The notes under the pieces were generated by a model. That model searched no databases. It saw only the letters and a program-made list of their open reading frames with translations, and was not told where the DNA came from. From assembly GCA_034716535.1 (NCBI GenBank), contig JAYEJW010000574.1:1-6284 (forward strand): DNA of 6,284 bases, written 5' to 3'. The first letter of the stretch is position 1, and the number at the start of each line of letters is the position of its first letter. Positions 1 through 5,273 of this stretch are shown piece by piece. This stretch comes from JAYEJW01 sp034716535. Its GTDB lineage: Bacteria > Pseudomonadota > Gammaproteobacteria > Chromatiales > Chromatiaceae. The translations under genes and the position numbers were made by a program.

Positions 1-1091
1 CGAAGAACCTCCCCGAGAGTCTCCATGAGCCGGGAGTTCGCCTCGGTGGGCTCCATGGCGGGGTAGCCGTCGAAGAAGCTGATCTTGGCTTCCGTCTCGG
101 GTAGCGATAGCGCCACGATGGCGCTCATGGTTTCCCTGGCACGAGCCTTCTGCTCCTCGGAGATAAAGCGGAGATCACCGTCGACGACGGCGGTCTCGGC
201 GATGACGTTGGATTTGCCAAAGGCCGTGCCGCGGCTTTCCTGCCGGTCATATGATGTTTCGGTGCCTCCGACGATGGCCCCTGGATTGAAGGTCAGATAC
301 TGCTCGCCACGCAGCTGGGCATAGAAAGTGTGCAAGATACGGCTGGCCTCGTAGATGGCCCCCGCGCCGTAGCCCTCCTTGAAGATCTGCGAAGAATGGG
401 CAGGTCTGGCGGTCACCTCCAGTAGCCAGCCGCTGGAGCCGCGTCGGGCAATCGTAGCGATCCGCATCTCGCGCACACCCGCTTCGAATCCCAGAGCGAT
501 ATCGGCCCGCTGGCCGGCGGCGATGAGATCACGGCGAGAGATGTCCAGAGGGCGACCGGGATACTCCTCGTCGCCGGTAAACGCCACGATGATTCTGGTG
601 TTCTCGAGGACGCCGGCCTCATGCAGTGCCTCGAGGGCGAACAGCACGACGTTGTTGCCGCCCTTCATGTCCTCGGTGCCGGGCCCGAAGGCCTTGTTGC
701 CTTCGATACGCATGGTCTGGAACGGGCTGTCGGGCTCGAAGACGGTGTCGAGGTGGCCGATCAGGAGAATCCGTTTTCCCTGGGTGCCATCGATCTCAGC
801 GAACAGGTGGGGGCCGCGCTGCAGCTCTTCCGGCTGCTCGATGAGGCGGGAGTCGAATCCGAGGGTCGCGAAGGCTTCGTTGTAGAGCTCTCCGACCTGG
901 CGCACGCCCTCGGCATTGAGGGTGCCGCTGTTGATGTCGACGGCCCTGGCGAGGAAGCCGATGGCCTCCTCGGCCTGGGAGTCGATGATCTCGACGATCT
1001 TGGCTTCGGTGGGATCGAGTCCCCCCGCGAAACCGATCCCTGGTATGGCGAAGAGCAGGGTGATGAGGACGAGCGATTGGGTTGAGGTCAT
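1..1091 (-). CDS. Exported M20-family zinc metallopeptidase (glutamate carboxypeptidase-like), C-terminus outside the window
   Basis: The frame opens at an ATG at 1091-1089 and stays open to the left edge: 363 codons against roughly 400-430 for the family, so the C-terminus is missing. Residues 1-22 look like a signal peptide (hydrophobic LVLITLLFAIPGIGFA, possible cut after A22), although the n-region lacks a basic residue. M20 metal-site motifs appear in order: GHLDTV (H113, D115), GPGTEDMKGG (D141, the bridging Asp), TGDEEYPG (E175 catalytic base, E176 ligand) and GFEAG (E203). H232 in ARPAHSSQ fits the lid or dimerisation-domain His of carboxypeptidase G2 relatives. The last expected His ligand would lie beyond the edge. 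By family, such enzymes hydrolyse peptide or N-acyl amino acid bonds in a two-zinc site; the substrate here is unknown. Codons are strongly GC-ending. The gene stands alone, divergent from the IS. The family call is firm, the specificity is not. Confidence 0.93.
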   Translation of the reverse strand, partial: MTSTQSLVLITLLFAIPGIGFAGGLDPTEAKIVEIIDSQAEEAIGFLARAVDINSGTLNAEGVRQVGELYNEAFATLGFDSRLIEQPEELQRGPHLFAEIDGTQGKRILLIGHLDTVFEPDSPFQTMRIEGNKAFGPGTEDMKGGNNVVLFALEALHEAGVLENTRIIVAFTGDEEYPGRPLDISRRDLIAAGQRADIALGFEAGVREMRIATIARRGSSGWLLEVTARPAHSSQIFKEGYGAGAIYEASRILHTFYAQLRGEQYLTFNPGAIVGGTETSYDRQESRGTAFGKSNVIAETAVVDGDLRFISEEQKARARETMSAIVALSLPETEAKISFFDGYPAMEPTEANSRLMETLGEVL

Positions 1092-1097
1092 ATCTGG

Positions 1098-1104
1098 TTT
1101 CCTT
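1098..1104 (-). promoter_or_regulatory. Ribosome binding site of the M20 peptidase gene
   Basis: On the minus strand AAGGAAA lies six bases before the ATG at 1091, with its AGGA core eight bases away. This supports that ATG as the start. It also keeps the signal peptide at the extreme N-terminus. Confidence 0.7.
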
Positions 1105-1114
1105 CGAAAGTCGA

Positions 1115-1120
1115 ATTCTA
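1115..1120 (-). promoter_or_regulatory. Possible -10 element for the peptidase gene
   Basis: The minus strand reads TAGAAT, five of six matches to TATAAT, about 24 bases before the start codon. The hexamer 17 bases upstream is not a recognisable -35 box. The left end of the IS begins only 34 bases further upstream. A TTGGCA lies inside that IS end, but its spacing to this -10 is too long for a standard promoter. This is a weak single-motif call. Confidence 0.2.
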
Positions 1121-1154
1121 CACAGATCGATGTATGCGCATTCTTCGCTCCCTC

Positions 1155-1179
1155 TGTGCCAATGTAAGTGAGACAGTGG
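1155..1179 (+). repeat. Left terminal inverted repeat of the IS3-family element
   Basis: This 25-bp end begins TGTGCCAATG and ends TGAGACAGTGG. It matches the inverted right end at about 20 positions, with four consecutive mismatches in the middle, one near the tip and a one-base gap before GTGG. The TG tip fits IS3-family ends (5'-TG...CA-3'). Confidence 0.75.
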
Positions 1180-1222
1180 CCCCCCTGGTAATTAAGGAAG
1201 GGCGGGGAGGTCAGATGAGAAG

Positions 1223-1705
1223 ATGAGAGAGATGGAAGCCAGAGAGGAATCGGTGGTGCAGGGGCCGGCGGAGCCGGAAGGAGCCCGGAGGGCGACGGGA
1301 GGCTCCGCCACCGTCGTCAGCGCCGGGTCCCGGTCCGTCGTTCCGGATCCTGAGGTGTTGGAGAAAGCTCGGCGGCGCCGGTTCAGCGCCGCGTACAAGC
1401 TCGAGGTTCTCCAGGAAGCGGATGCGTGTTCGGAACCGGGTGAGATCGGCGCCCTGTTGCGGCGCGAGGGTCTGTACTCCTCGCACCTTTCCAAGTGGCG
1501 CCAACAGCGCGAGGAGGGCGCGCTCGAGGGCCTGCAGCCCAAGAGGCGAGGGCGCAAGGCACGGCCGAGAAACCCGCTGGCCCGGCGCGTGGCCGAGCTA
1601 GAGCGGGACAATGAGCGTCTGCGCAAGAAGCTCGAGCAGGCCGAGACCATCATCGATGTCCAAAAAAAACTCTCCCAGATCCTGGGAACGGACGGCGAGA
1701 GTTGA
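1223..1705 (+). CDS. IS3-family transposase OrfA (DNA-binding subunit)
   Basis: This 160-residue protein has a disordered, charged N-terminus to about residue 45, then a helix-turn-helix region at about 51-97 (RRRFSAAYKLEVL through LSKWRQQRE), as in transposase_8/IS3 OrfA proteins. Basic RRGRKARPR at about 108-116 is followed by a leucine-zipper-like coiled coil (L119, L126, L133, then a hydrophobic stretch to about 154). OrfA binds the IS ends and supplies the N-terminal half of the OrfAB transposase. The chosen ATG at 1223 has GGGGAGG at 1204-1210; an in-frame ATG at 1232 is an alternative that would cost three residues. At its 3' end the gene contains an A8 run and overlaps orfB by four bases (TTGA). 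The N-terminus is longer than in many OrfA proteins, which are nearer 90-120 residues. Confidence 0.9.
   Translation: MREMEAREESVVQGPAEPEGARRATGGSATVVSAGSRSVVPDPEVLEKARRRRFSAAYKLEVLQEADACSEPGEIGALLRREGLYSSHLSKWRQQREEGALEGLQPKRRGRKARPRNPLARRVAELERDNERLRKKLEQAETIIDVQKKLSQILGTDGES
1663..1701 (+). promoter_or_regulatory. Programmed -1 frameshift signal joining orfA to orfB
   Basis: Eight A residues occupy 1662-1669. In the orfA frame the heptamer at 1663-1669 reads A AAA AAA, the classic -1 slippery arrangement of IS3-family elements. The -1 frame is open from here into orfB, so slippage gives a 525-residue OrfAB fusion. Immediately downstream are a perfect six-bp hairpin TCCCAG-ATC-CTGGGA (1673-1687) and an alternative outer pairing of CTCTC (1670-1674) with GAGAG (1697-1701), either of which could stimulate slippage. 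The phase and open frame are read directly; use of the site is inferred from the family. Confidence 0.75.
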
Positions 1706-2799
1706 TCGCGGCCGCGGCCGAGCTCGCGCCGACGACTGGGACCCGAGCCGCCTGCTCGGCGCTTGGGGTGCCGCGCGCGACATTCTACCGGTGGCGGGCA
1801 CCGGAGCGAACGACTTTGCCCATCCGGCCCCGACCGCCCCTGGCGCTCTCGGAGCCCGAGCGCCGGGTGGTGCTCGAGGTCTTGCATAGCGAGCGCTTTG
1901 TCGACGCCGCTCCGCGTCAGATCTACGCGACCCTACTCGATGAGGGGCGCTACCTATGCTCGGTGCGGACGATCTACCGCGTCCTTGAAGCTGAGCAGGA
2001 GCTCCGGGAGCGTCGTAACCAGTGCCGACGGCCCGTCTACACCAAGCCTGAGCTCCTAGCCACCGGTCCCAACCAGGTCTGGTCATGGGACATAACCAAG
2101 CTCAAGGGACCGGCGAAGTGGACCTACTTCTACCTCTACGTGATCCTGGACATTTTCAGCCGCTACGTGGTGGGCTGGATGGTGGCCCGGCGCGAGTCCG
2201 CCACCCTGGCCCGGCGCCTGGTGAGCGCGTCGGTGGACAAACAAGGGATCGTCCGCGACCAGCTGGCGCTGCACGCAGACCGGGGACCGAGCATGACGTC
2301 CAAGTCCCTAGCCCTGCTGCTGGCCGACCTCGGGGTGACCAAGACCCACAGCCGGCCGTACACCAGCACCGACAACCCCTTCTCCGAGGCTCACTTCAAG
2401 ACGCTCAAGTACCGCCCGGAGTTTCCTGACCGCTTCGGCTCGCTCCAGGATGCCCGCACGCTGTGCTGCCGCTTCTTCCCGTGGTACAACGAGGACCATC
2501 GCCACGGCGGCCTCGCCCTGCTGACCCCGGCGGATGTCCACTACGGCCGTGCCGATGAGCGGCTCGAGCAGCGCTCACGAGTCCTCGAAGAAGCCTTTCA
2601 GGCCCACCCTGAGCGCTTCAAGGGACAACGGCCGACCCCGGGCAACGTGCCCGAGGCCGTCTGGATCAACCCGCCGCCCATGACGGTGCACGAGGAGGTG
2701 GCAGAACCGACGATCTCCGCACCCTCGATGGCGGCACGAGCCCCTGACTGCGGCACGCTCCAGTTCACGGGTCCCACGACACAACTGGAGCTTCCCTAA
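1702..2799 (+). CDS. IS3-family transposase OrfB (DDE integrase catalytic subunit)
   Basis: This 365-residue frame starts at a TTG overlapping the orfA stop, but probably functions mainly as the C-terminal part of OrfAB. Residues about 10-33 resemble a helix-turn-helix (ACSALGVPRATFYRW), and a HTH_21-like segment follows to about 110. The retroviral-integrase-type core runs from about 120 to 283. The catalytic triad is D130 (WSWDIT), D193 (LHADRG) and E229 (NPFSEAHFK), spaced D-62-D-35-E, the expected IS3 geometry. The conserved WYNEDHRHGGLALLTP stretch follows at 261-276. A tail of about 80 residues rich in Pro and Ala (AHPERFKGQRPTP, AVWINPPP) extends past the core and is familiar from one group of IS3 OrfB proteins. 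The enzyme should cut and join the IS ends by copy-out/paste-in transposition. No active-site residue is missing. Confidence 0.95.
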   Translation: MIAAAAELAPTTGTRAACSALGVPRATFYRWRAPERTTLPIRPRPPLALSEPERRVVLEVLHSERFVDAAPRQIYATLLDEGRYLCSVRTIYRVLEAEQELRERRNQCRRPVYTKPELLATGPNQVWSWDITKLKGPAKWTYFYLYVILDIFSRYVVGWMVARRESATLARRLVSASVDKQGIVRDQLALHADRGPSMTSKSLALLLADLGVTKTHSRPYTSTDNPFSEAHFKTLKYRPEFPDRFGSLQDARTLCCRFFPWYNEDHRHGGLALLTPADVHYGRADERLEQRSRVLEEAFQAHPERFKGQRPTPGNVPEAVWINPPPMTVHEEVAEPTISAPSMAARAPDCGTLQFTGPTTQLELP

Positions 2800-2808
2800 A
2801 TGCGAATC

Positions 2809-2834
2809 CCACGTGTCTCAAACCCATTGACACA
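2809..2834 (-). repeat. Right terminal inverted repeat of the IS3-family element
   Basis: Read on the minus strand from 2834, it begins TGTGTCAATG and contains TGAGACACGTGG, pairing with the left end. It has one extra C relative to the left copy. It lies ten bases after the orfB stop, and RepA-like coding sequence begins directly outside it. Confidence 0.75.
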
Positions 2835-3121
2835 TTCCGCTCACCTACCGGATGAGCTACCTCGAGCGCCCCTCCAAGACGATTCCCTGGCGCGCGCTTC
2901 AGTCCCAGTTCGGCTGCGACTACAACCGGACCCGTACCTTCAAGGAGCGGTTCGTCGACAAGATCCGCCAAGTCCTGGTCTTCTACCCCGACGCTCGCCT
3001 GACGATCCAACGCTCAGGGATCATTCTGAGACCCTCACCGACCCACGTCAGCCCGAAGTCGATCCAGTCTTCTGTTTGGCGCGGCCTCGAGTCCTCACCG
3101 GTCGCGGCTCACTCAGTATAG
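2835..3121 (+). pseudogene. repA: C-terminal remnant of a RepA_C-type plasmid replication initiator
   Basis: From the IS end the frame reads PLTYRMSYLERPSKTIPW, then LQSQFGCDYNRTRTFKERF, VLVFYPDAR and LRPSPTHV. I recognise this as the C-terminal portion of plasmid-encoded RepA proteins (RepA_C family), which open plasmid origins for replication. An ATG at 2852 would give 89 residues, but the similarity begins before it, at about 2837, so the frame is a 5'-truncated gene rather than a small protein. The first codon across the junction would become Phe if its first base were T instead of the terminal A of the IS, which fits interruption exactly at 2834. Recognisable similarity ends near 3050, and the last roughly 22 codons to the TAG at 3121 look like read-through. 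The missing N-terminal part is nowhere in the window. The identification is from memory of the family, without an alignment. Confidence 0.7.
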
Positions 3122-3239
3122 TCCGAGGCGGTCCCTCAGAATCCCGGAACAACTCCGCAAGTACCCCTGGAATCCTGGGTTTTCCACGCATAAACGGTGG
3201 CACAAGACCCAAGAGGGCCGAGGTTGACCCGTTGTTTGC

Positions 3240-3251
3240 ACCCGATCGGGT
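3240..3251. repeat. Perfect 12-bp palindrome ACCCGATCGGGT
   Basis: The sequence equals its own reverse complement over 12 bases, and the flanking bases do not extend it. It could be a protein-binding half-site pair or chance in GC-rich DNA. Nothing nearby identifies a partner. Confidence 0.4.
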
Positions 3252-3320
3252 ACCAATCGACTCCCATCGGCGAAATCTACCCACACGCAAACCATTCTGT
3301 GAGTTCAAGTTACGCCACGA

Positions 3321-3338
3321 TCCTATTTTCGGATAGGA
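3321..3338 (+). repeat. Hairpin ending at the intron 5' splice site; its right arm is part of IBS1
   Basis: TCCTAT (3321-3326) pairs perfectly with ATAGGA (3333-3338) around the loop TTTCGG. The next base is the G of the intron's GTGCG. The right arm, plus G3332, is the intron-binding site IBS1 (GATAGGA), and TTTTC at 3326-3330 is a likely IBS2. No T-tract follows in either candidate 3' exon, so it does not read as a normal intrinsic terminator. Confidence 0.65.
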
Positions 3339-3834
3339 GTGCGTCCAGCGAAGGCTGGCATGTTCAGTGGGAGTAAGTCCCGCCGGGGCAAGAGTCAGAA
3401 GCCCCGTAGCTTGGGTCACACCCGTGGAGGAAACAAAGCTGGTGAAGCTGATCGACAAAGCCGTCCTTGGGACGGTGAGCGAGTTACCGGGCCGTAACGC
3501 AAGTGAACCCATAGGTGGCCTCGTCAGAAAAGGATACCGGAGGCCGAGCCCTCTCCTATCAGGTGAAGGCAGCATGGCTTGTCGCAATCTGACTGTGGCG
3601 ACAAGTCGCTCCGGCGGGGTGGTAGGGGTAGCACGGTGACAAGGACATGCTGAGCAACTGGAGAAGCCGTCCTCGTCCCGTCGAGAAATCGACGGAGCAG
3701 GATTGGCCGTATAACCGGAGACCCCGGGAAGTCGGTCGAAGACGAGACGGTGGCGGCCGGGTCCGTAGTAGCTATGAAGCGGGGTAACGCCCGTGGAGCG
3801 AAGGGGCCCTGCTGCACACAGATCCTTCGTCAAC
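3339..3834 (+). ncRNA. Group II intron ribozyme domains I to III (5' part)
   Basis: This untranslated stretch is full of stable hairpins, as expected for the ribozyme scaffold. Examples are CCGTCC-TTG-GGACGG (3461-3475), CTTGTCGC pairing with GCGACAAG (3578-3585 with 3598-3605), and CCGTCGA-GAAA-TCGACGG (3678-3695), a seven-bp stem with a GAAA tetraloop. EBS2 (3527-3531) and EBS1 (3554-3560) sit in domain I and select the insertion site. The GAAGCGGGGTAACGCC and GGAGCGAAGGGG stretches near 3777-3807 look like the domain III to IV transition. Individual domain limits are not resolved. Confidence 0.75.
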
Positions 3835-3842
3835 AAGGGAGG
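3835..3842 (+). promoter_or_regulatory. Ribosome binding site of the intron maturase
   Basis: AAGGGAGG lies ten bases upstream of the ATG at 3853. It decides that start over the in-frame GTG at 3793, which would add 20 residues translated from ribozyme RNA. In group II introns this region of domain IV is also a usual high-affinity maturase binding site, so translation may be self-limiting; that is inference from other introns. Confidence 0.7.
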
Positions 3843-3852
3843 CAGTGGTGAA

Positions 3853-5175
3853 ATGAGAAAAGCACCAGTAGATCTGCAGGACCTGAGGCGTAGGATATAC
3901 GTCAAGGCGAAGGCTGAACCGTCTTGGCGCTTTTGGGGTCTGTACGTGCACGTGTGCAAGACGGAGACGCTCTACGAGGCGTATCGGCTCGCCAAGAAGA
4001 ATAACGGAGCCCCGGGAATTGACGGGGTGACTTTCGAGGCGATCGAGGCGTTAGGCGTGGAGCAGTTCGTCGCGCAGCTCCGTCAGGAGCTTAGCGGGCA
4101 CAGGTATCGTCCCCTACGGGTTCGGAAGGTGGGGATCCCGAAGGACGGGGGCGAAGTCCGCGTGCTCTCGATCCCTGCCATCCGGGACCGGGTGGTCCAG
4201 GGAGCGCTCAAGCTCATCCTGGAGCCCATCTTCGAGGCGGACTTTCAGCCAGGGTCGTATGGCTACCGCCCCAAGAGGACGGCGCATGGCGCGGTTCAAC
4301 GCGTCTCGGATGCGATCATCCAGGGCAAGACCGATGTCATCGATTTTGATCTCCGCTCCTACTTCGACACGGTGCGACATCACCTCGTGTTAGAGAAGGT
4401 GGCGAAGCGAGTCAAGGACGATGACGTGATGCACTTGCTCAAGATGATTTTGCGAGTGTCCGGGAAGCGGGGAGTTCCCCAAGGTGGCGTGATTTCCCCG
4501 TTGCTCAGCAACCTCTACCTCAACGAGGTGGATAGGATGCTGGAACGAGCAAAGGAGGTCACGCGCAACGGTCGCTGGACAGCGGTCGAGTACGCTCGAT
4601 TTGCTGACGATCTGGTGATCTTGGTGGATTCCCATCCGCGGCATCGGTGGCTTCGCAAGGCGGTTGACAGGCGGCTTCGGGAGGAGTTGGCCAAGCTACA
4701 AGTTGAGGTGAACGAGGAAAAGAGCCGGCAAGTAGACCTGACAAGAGGAGAGAGCTTCGGATTCCTTGGATTTGAGTTCCGTCGAGTGCGGAGTCGTGCG
4801 GGGCGGTGGATGCCGCTGCGCACGCCGCAGCTGAAAAAGCGCACAGCGCTATTGCGGAAACTCAAGATGTGGTTCCGTCGCTACAGATCTCAGCCGATCC
4901 AGGTATTGGTCGCAAGGATCAATCCGATCCTGCGGGGCTGGGTGAACTACTTTTCGGTTGGGCACGCGAGTCGGTGCATGTCGTTCATCCGGAACTGGGT
5001 AGAAAAGAAGATGAGGCGTCACCTGGCACAAGCCCGATTGCGTCAAGGCTTCGGCTGGAAGCGGTGGAGTAGGCGGTGGCTGTACGAGACGACCGGACTG
5101 TTCGATGACTATCGAGTCCGATATCTTGTCTCATCGCCGAAAGTCGCTCCGGCCGGAAGGTCTCATAACCCATGA
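3853..5175 (+). CDS. ltrA: Group II intron reverse transcriptase/maturase
   Basis: This 440-residue intron-encoded protein helps the intron RNA fold and splice, and copies it into DNA at new sites. The reverse transcriptase blocks run in order: NNGAPGIDGVT (50-60); IPKDGGEVRVLSIPAIRDRVVQ split over 95-116; FQPGSYGYRPKRTAHGAV (131-148); DFDLRSYFDTV (164-174) with catalytic D166; GVPQGGVISPLLSNLYL (207-223); and ARFADDLVIL (248-257), where D252 and D253 are catalytic. The tetrad is FADD rather than the usual YADD. The thumb/maturase (X) region covers about 320-390 (RGWVNYF at 361-367), followed by a short basic C-terminal region with GFGWKRWSRRWLY (399-411). No HNH endonuclease domain follows, so mobility probably uses nicked or replicating DNA. 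The start is the ATG with a good ribosome site; the stop lies 16 bases before domain V. All catalytic residues are present. Confidence 0.96.
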   Translation: MRKAPVDLQDLRRRIYVKAKAEPSWRFWGLYVHVCKTETLYEAYRLAKKNNGAPGIDGVTFEAIEALGVEQFVAQLRQELSGHRYRPLRVRKVGIPKDGGEVRVLSIPAIRDRVVQGALKLILEPIFEADFQPGSYGYRPKRTAHGAVQRVSDAIIQGKTDVIDFDLRSYFDTVRHHLVLEKVAKRVKDDDVMHLLKMILRVSGKRGVPQGGVISPLLSNLYLNEVDRMLERAKEVTRNGRWTAVEYARFADDLVILVDSHPRHRWLRKAVDRRLREELAKLQVEVNEEKSRQVDLTRGESFGFLGFEFRRVRSRAGRWMPLRTPQLKKRTALLRKLKMWFRRYRSQPIQVLVARINPILRGWVNYFSVGHASRCMSFIRNWVEKKMRRHLAQARLRQGFGWKRWSRRWLYETTGLFDDYRVRYLVSSPKVAPAGRSHNP

Positions 5176-5191
5176 CGAGAAGTGTGCAGGA

Positions 5192-5224
5192 GCGCGTAGT
5201 GCGGGAAATCCGCATGCTGCGTGC
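5192..5224 (+). ncRNA. Group II intron domain V catalytic hairpin
   Basis: The 33 bases fold as domain V. An eight-bp lower stem pairs 5192-5199 with 5217-5224. A two-base bulge (T5215, G5216) sits on the 3' side. A five-bp upper stem TGCGG/CCGCA closes a GAAAT loop. The catalytic triad reads CGC (5193-5195), with its middle G opposite U5222, the conserved G-U wobble. Usual domain V is 34 nt with a GNRA tetraloop, so this one is a base short at the tip. CGC is a known alternative to AGC. Domain VI should follow from about 5225, but its branch A is ambiguous. Confidence 0.75.
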
Positions 5225-5273
5225 GATGTGGCGGGGGCTGGAGACGGAGCCACGGACATCCCTACACGGGCAC

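Larger units (their letters stand above)
1155..2834 (+). mobile_element. IS3-family insertion sequence, 1680 bp, two-ORF type
   Basis: The element carries orfA and orfB in overlapping frames, as in IS3-family elements. I set its limits by matching its ends. The left end starts TGTGCCAATG at 1155, and the reverse complement of the right end starts TGTGTCAATG at 2834. Both continue to a shared TGAGACA followed by GTGG. The right limit is independently supported because RepA-like coding sequence begins immediately after 2834. The bases beside the ends (ctc on the left, ttc on the right, and longer versions) do not match, so no target-site duplication is visible. Both ORFs, the catalytic residues and both ends look intact, so the element may be active. 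I cannot name a specific ISfinder entry. Confidence 0.85.
3122..3338. other. Gene-free stretch between the repA remnant and the group II intron
   Basis: I see no convincing gene in these 217 bases. The stretch holds a perfect 12-bp palindrome at 3240-3251, a hairpin at 3321-3338 that abuts the intron, and a GAGGTTGACCCG motif near 3220 that weakly echoes GAAGTCGATCCAG near 3056. It may be decayed plasmid sequence that originally lay downstream of repA, or the debris of another element. Confidence 0.5.
3339..5273 (+). mobile_element. Group II intron with internal maturase gene; 3' end uncertain (5265 or 5273)
   Basis: The intron starts with the consensus GTGCG at 3339. The last seven exon bases GATAGGA (3332-3338) are perfectly complementary to TCCTATC at 3554-3560 (EBS1), and exon TTTTC (3326-3330) to GAAAA at 3527-3531 (EBS2). 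EBS2 precedes EBS1, as expected. About 490 bases of structured RNA precede an ORF in domain IV (3853-5175), and a domain V hairpin follows at 5192-5224. Group II introns end in A-pyrimidine with a branch A seven or eight bases before. The sequence offers A5258 with an end at 5265, or A5266 with an end at 5273; I give the outer limit. The ORF is uninterrupted and the RNA landmarks are present, so the intron may still splice and move. The class is not assigned; two-part EBS pairing and loss of the endonuclease suggest a IIB-like or other endonuclease-lacking lineage. Confidence 0.88.

Noticed and set aside
379..1085. Plus-strand open frames across the peptidase (379-885 and 621-1085)
   Set aside because: The minus strand encodes continuous M20 metal-site motifs with a signal peptide and ribosome site, so these frames are shadows.
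1192..1887. Long minus-strand open frames across orfA and the start of orfB (also 1598-2086)
   Set aside because: They are antisense to genes with clear IS3 transposase motifs, and give low-complexity Arg/Pro/Ser products typical of high-GC shadow frames.
2800..3336. 178-residue plus-strand frame from 2800
   Set aside because: It overlaps the IS right end and reads the RepA-like sequence in the wrong frame. The frame holding the RepA motifs is offset by one base.
3321..3338. Intrinsic terminator used by a class C intron
   Set aside because: The hairpin has only six pairs and no T-tract in either candidate 3' exon. The seven-base IBS1 and separate IBS2 also argue against class C targeting, which uses a short IBS1 after a terminator.
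3048..3959. 303-residue open frame on the minus strand
   Set aside because: It runs antisense through the intron ribozyme and its 5' junction. Its translation is Arg/Ser/Pro-rich with no domain. The plus-strand structure, EBS pairings and GTGCG explain the region better.
3853..5175. Retron, diversity-generating or defence-associated reverse transcriptase
   Set aside because: The protein has the group II block order plus the maturase region, and lies in domain IV between ribozyme domains I-III and V, so an ordinary group II intron protein explains it.
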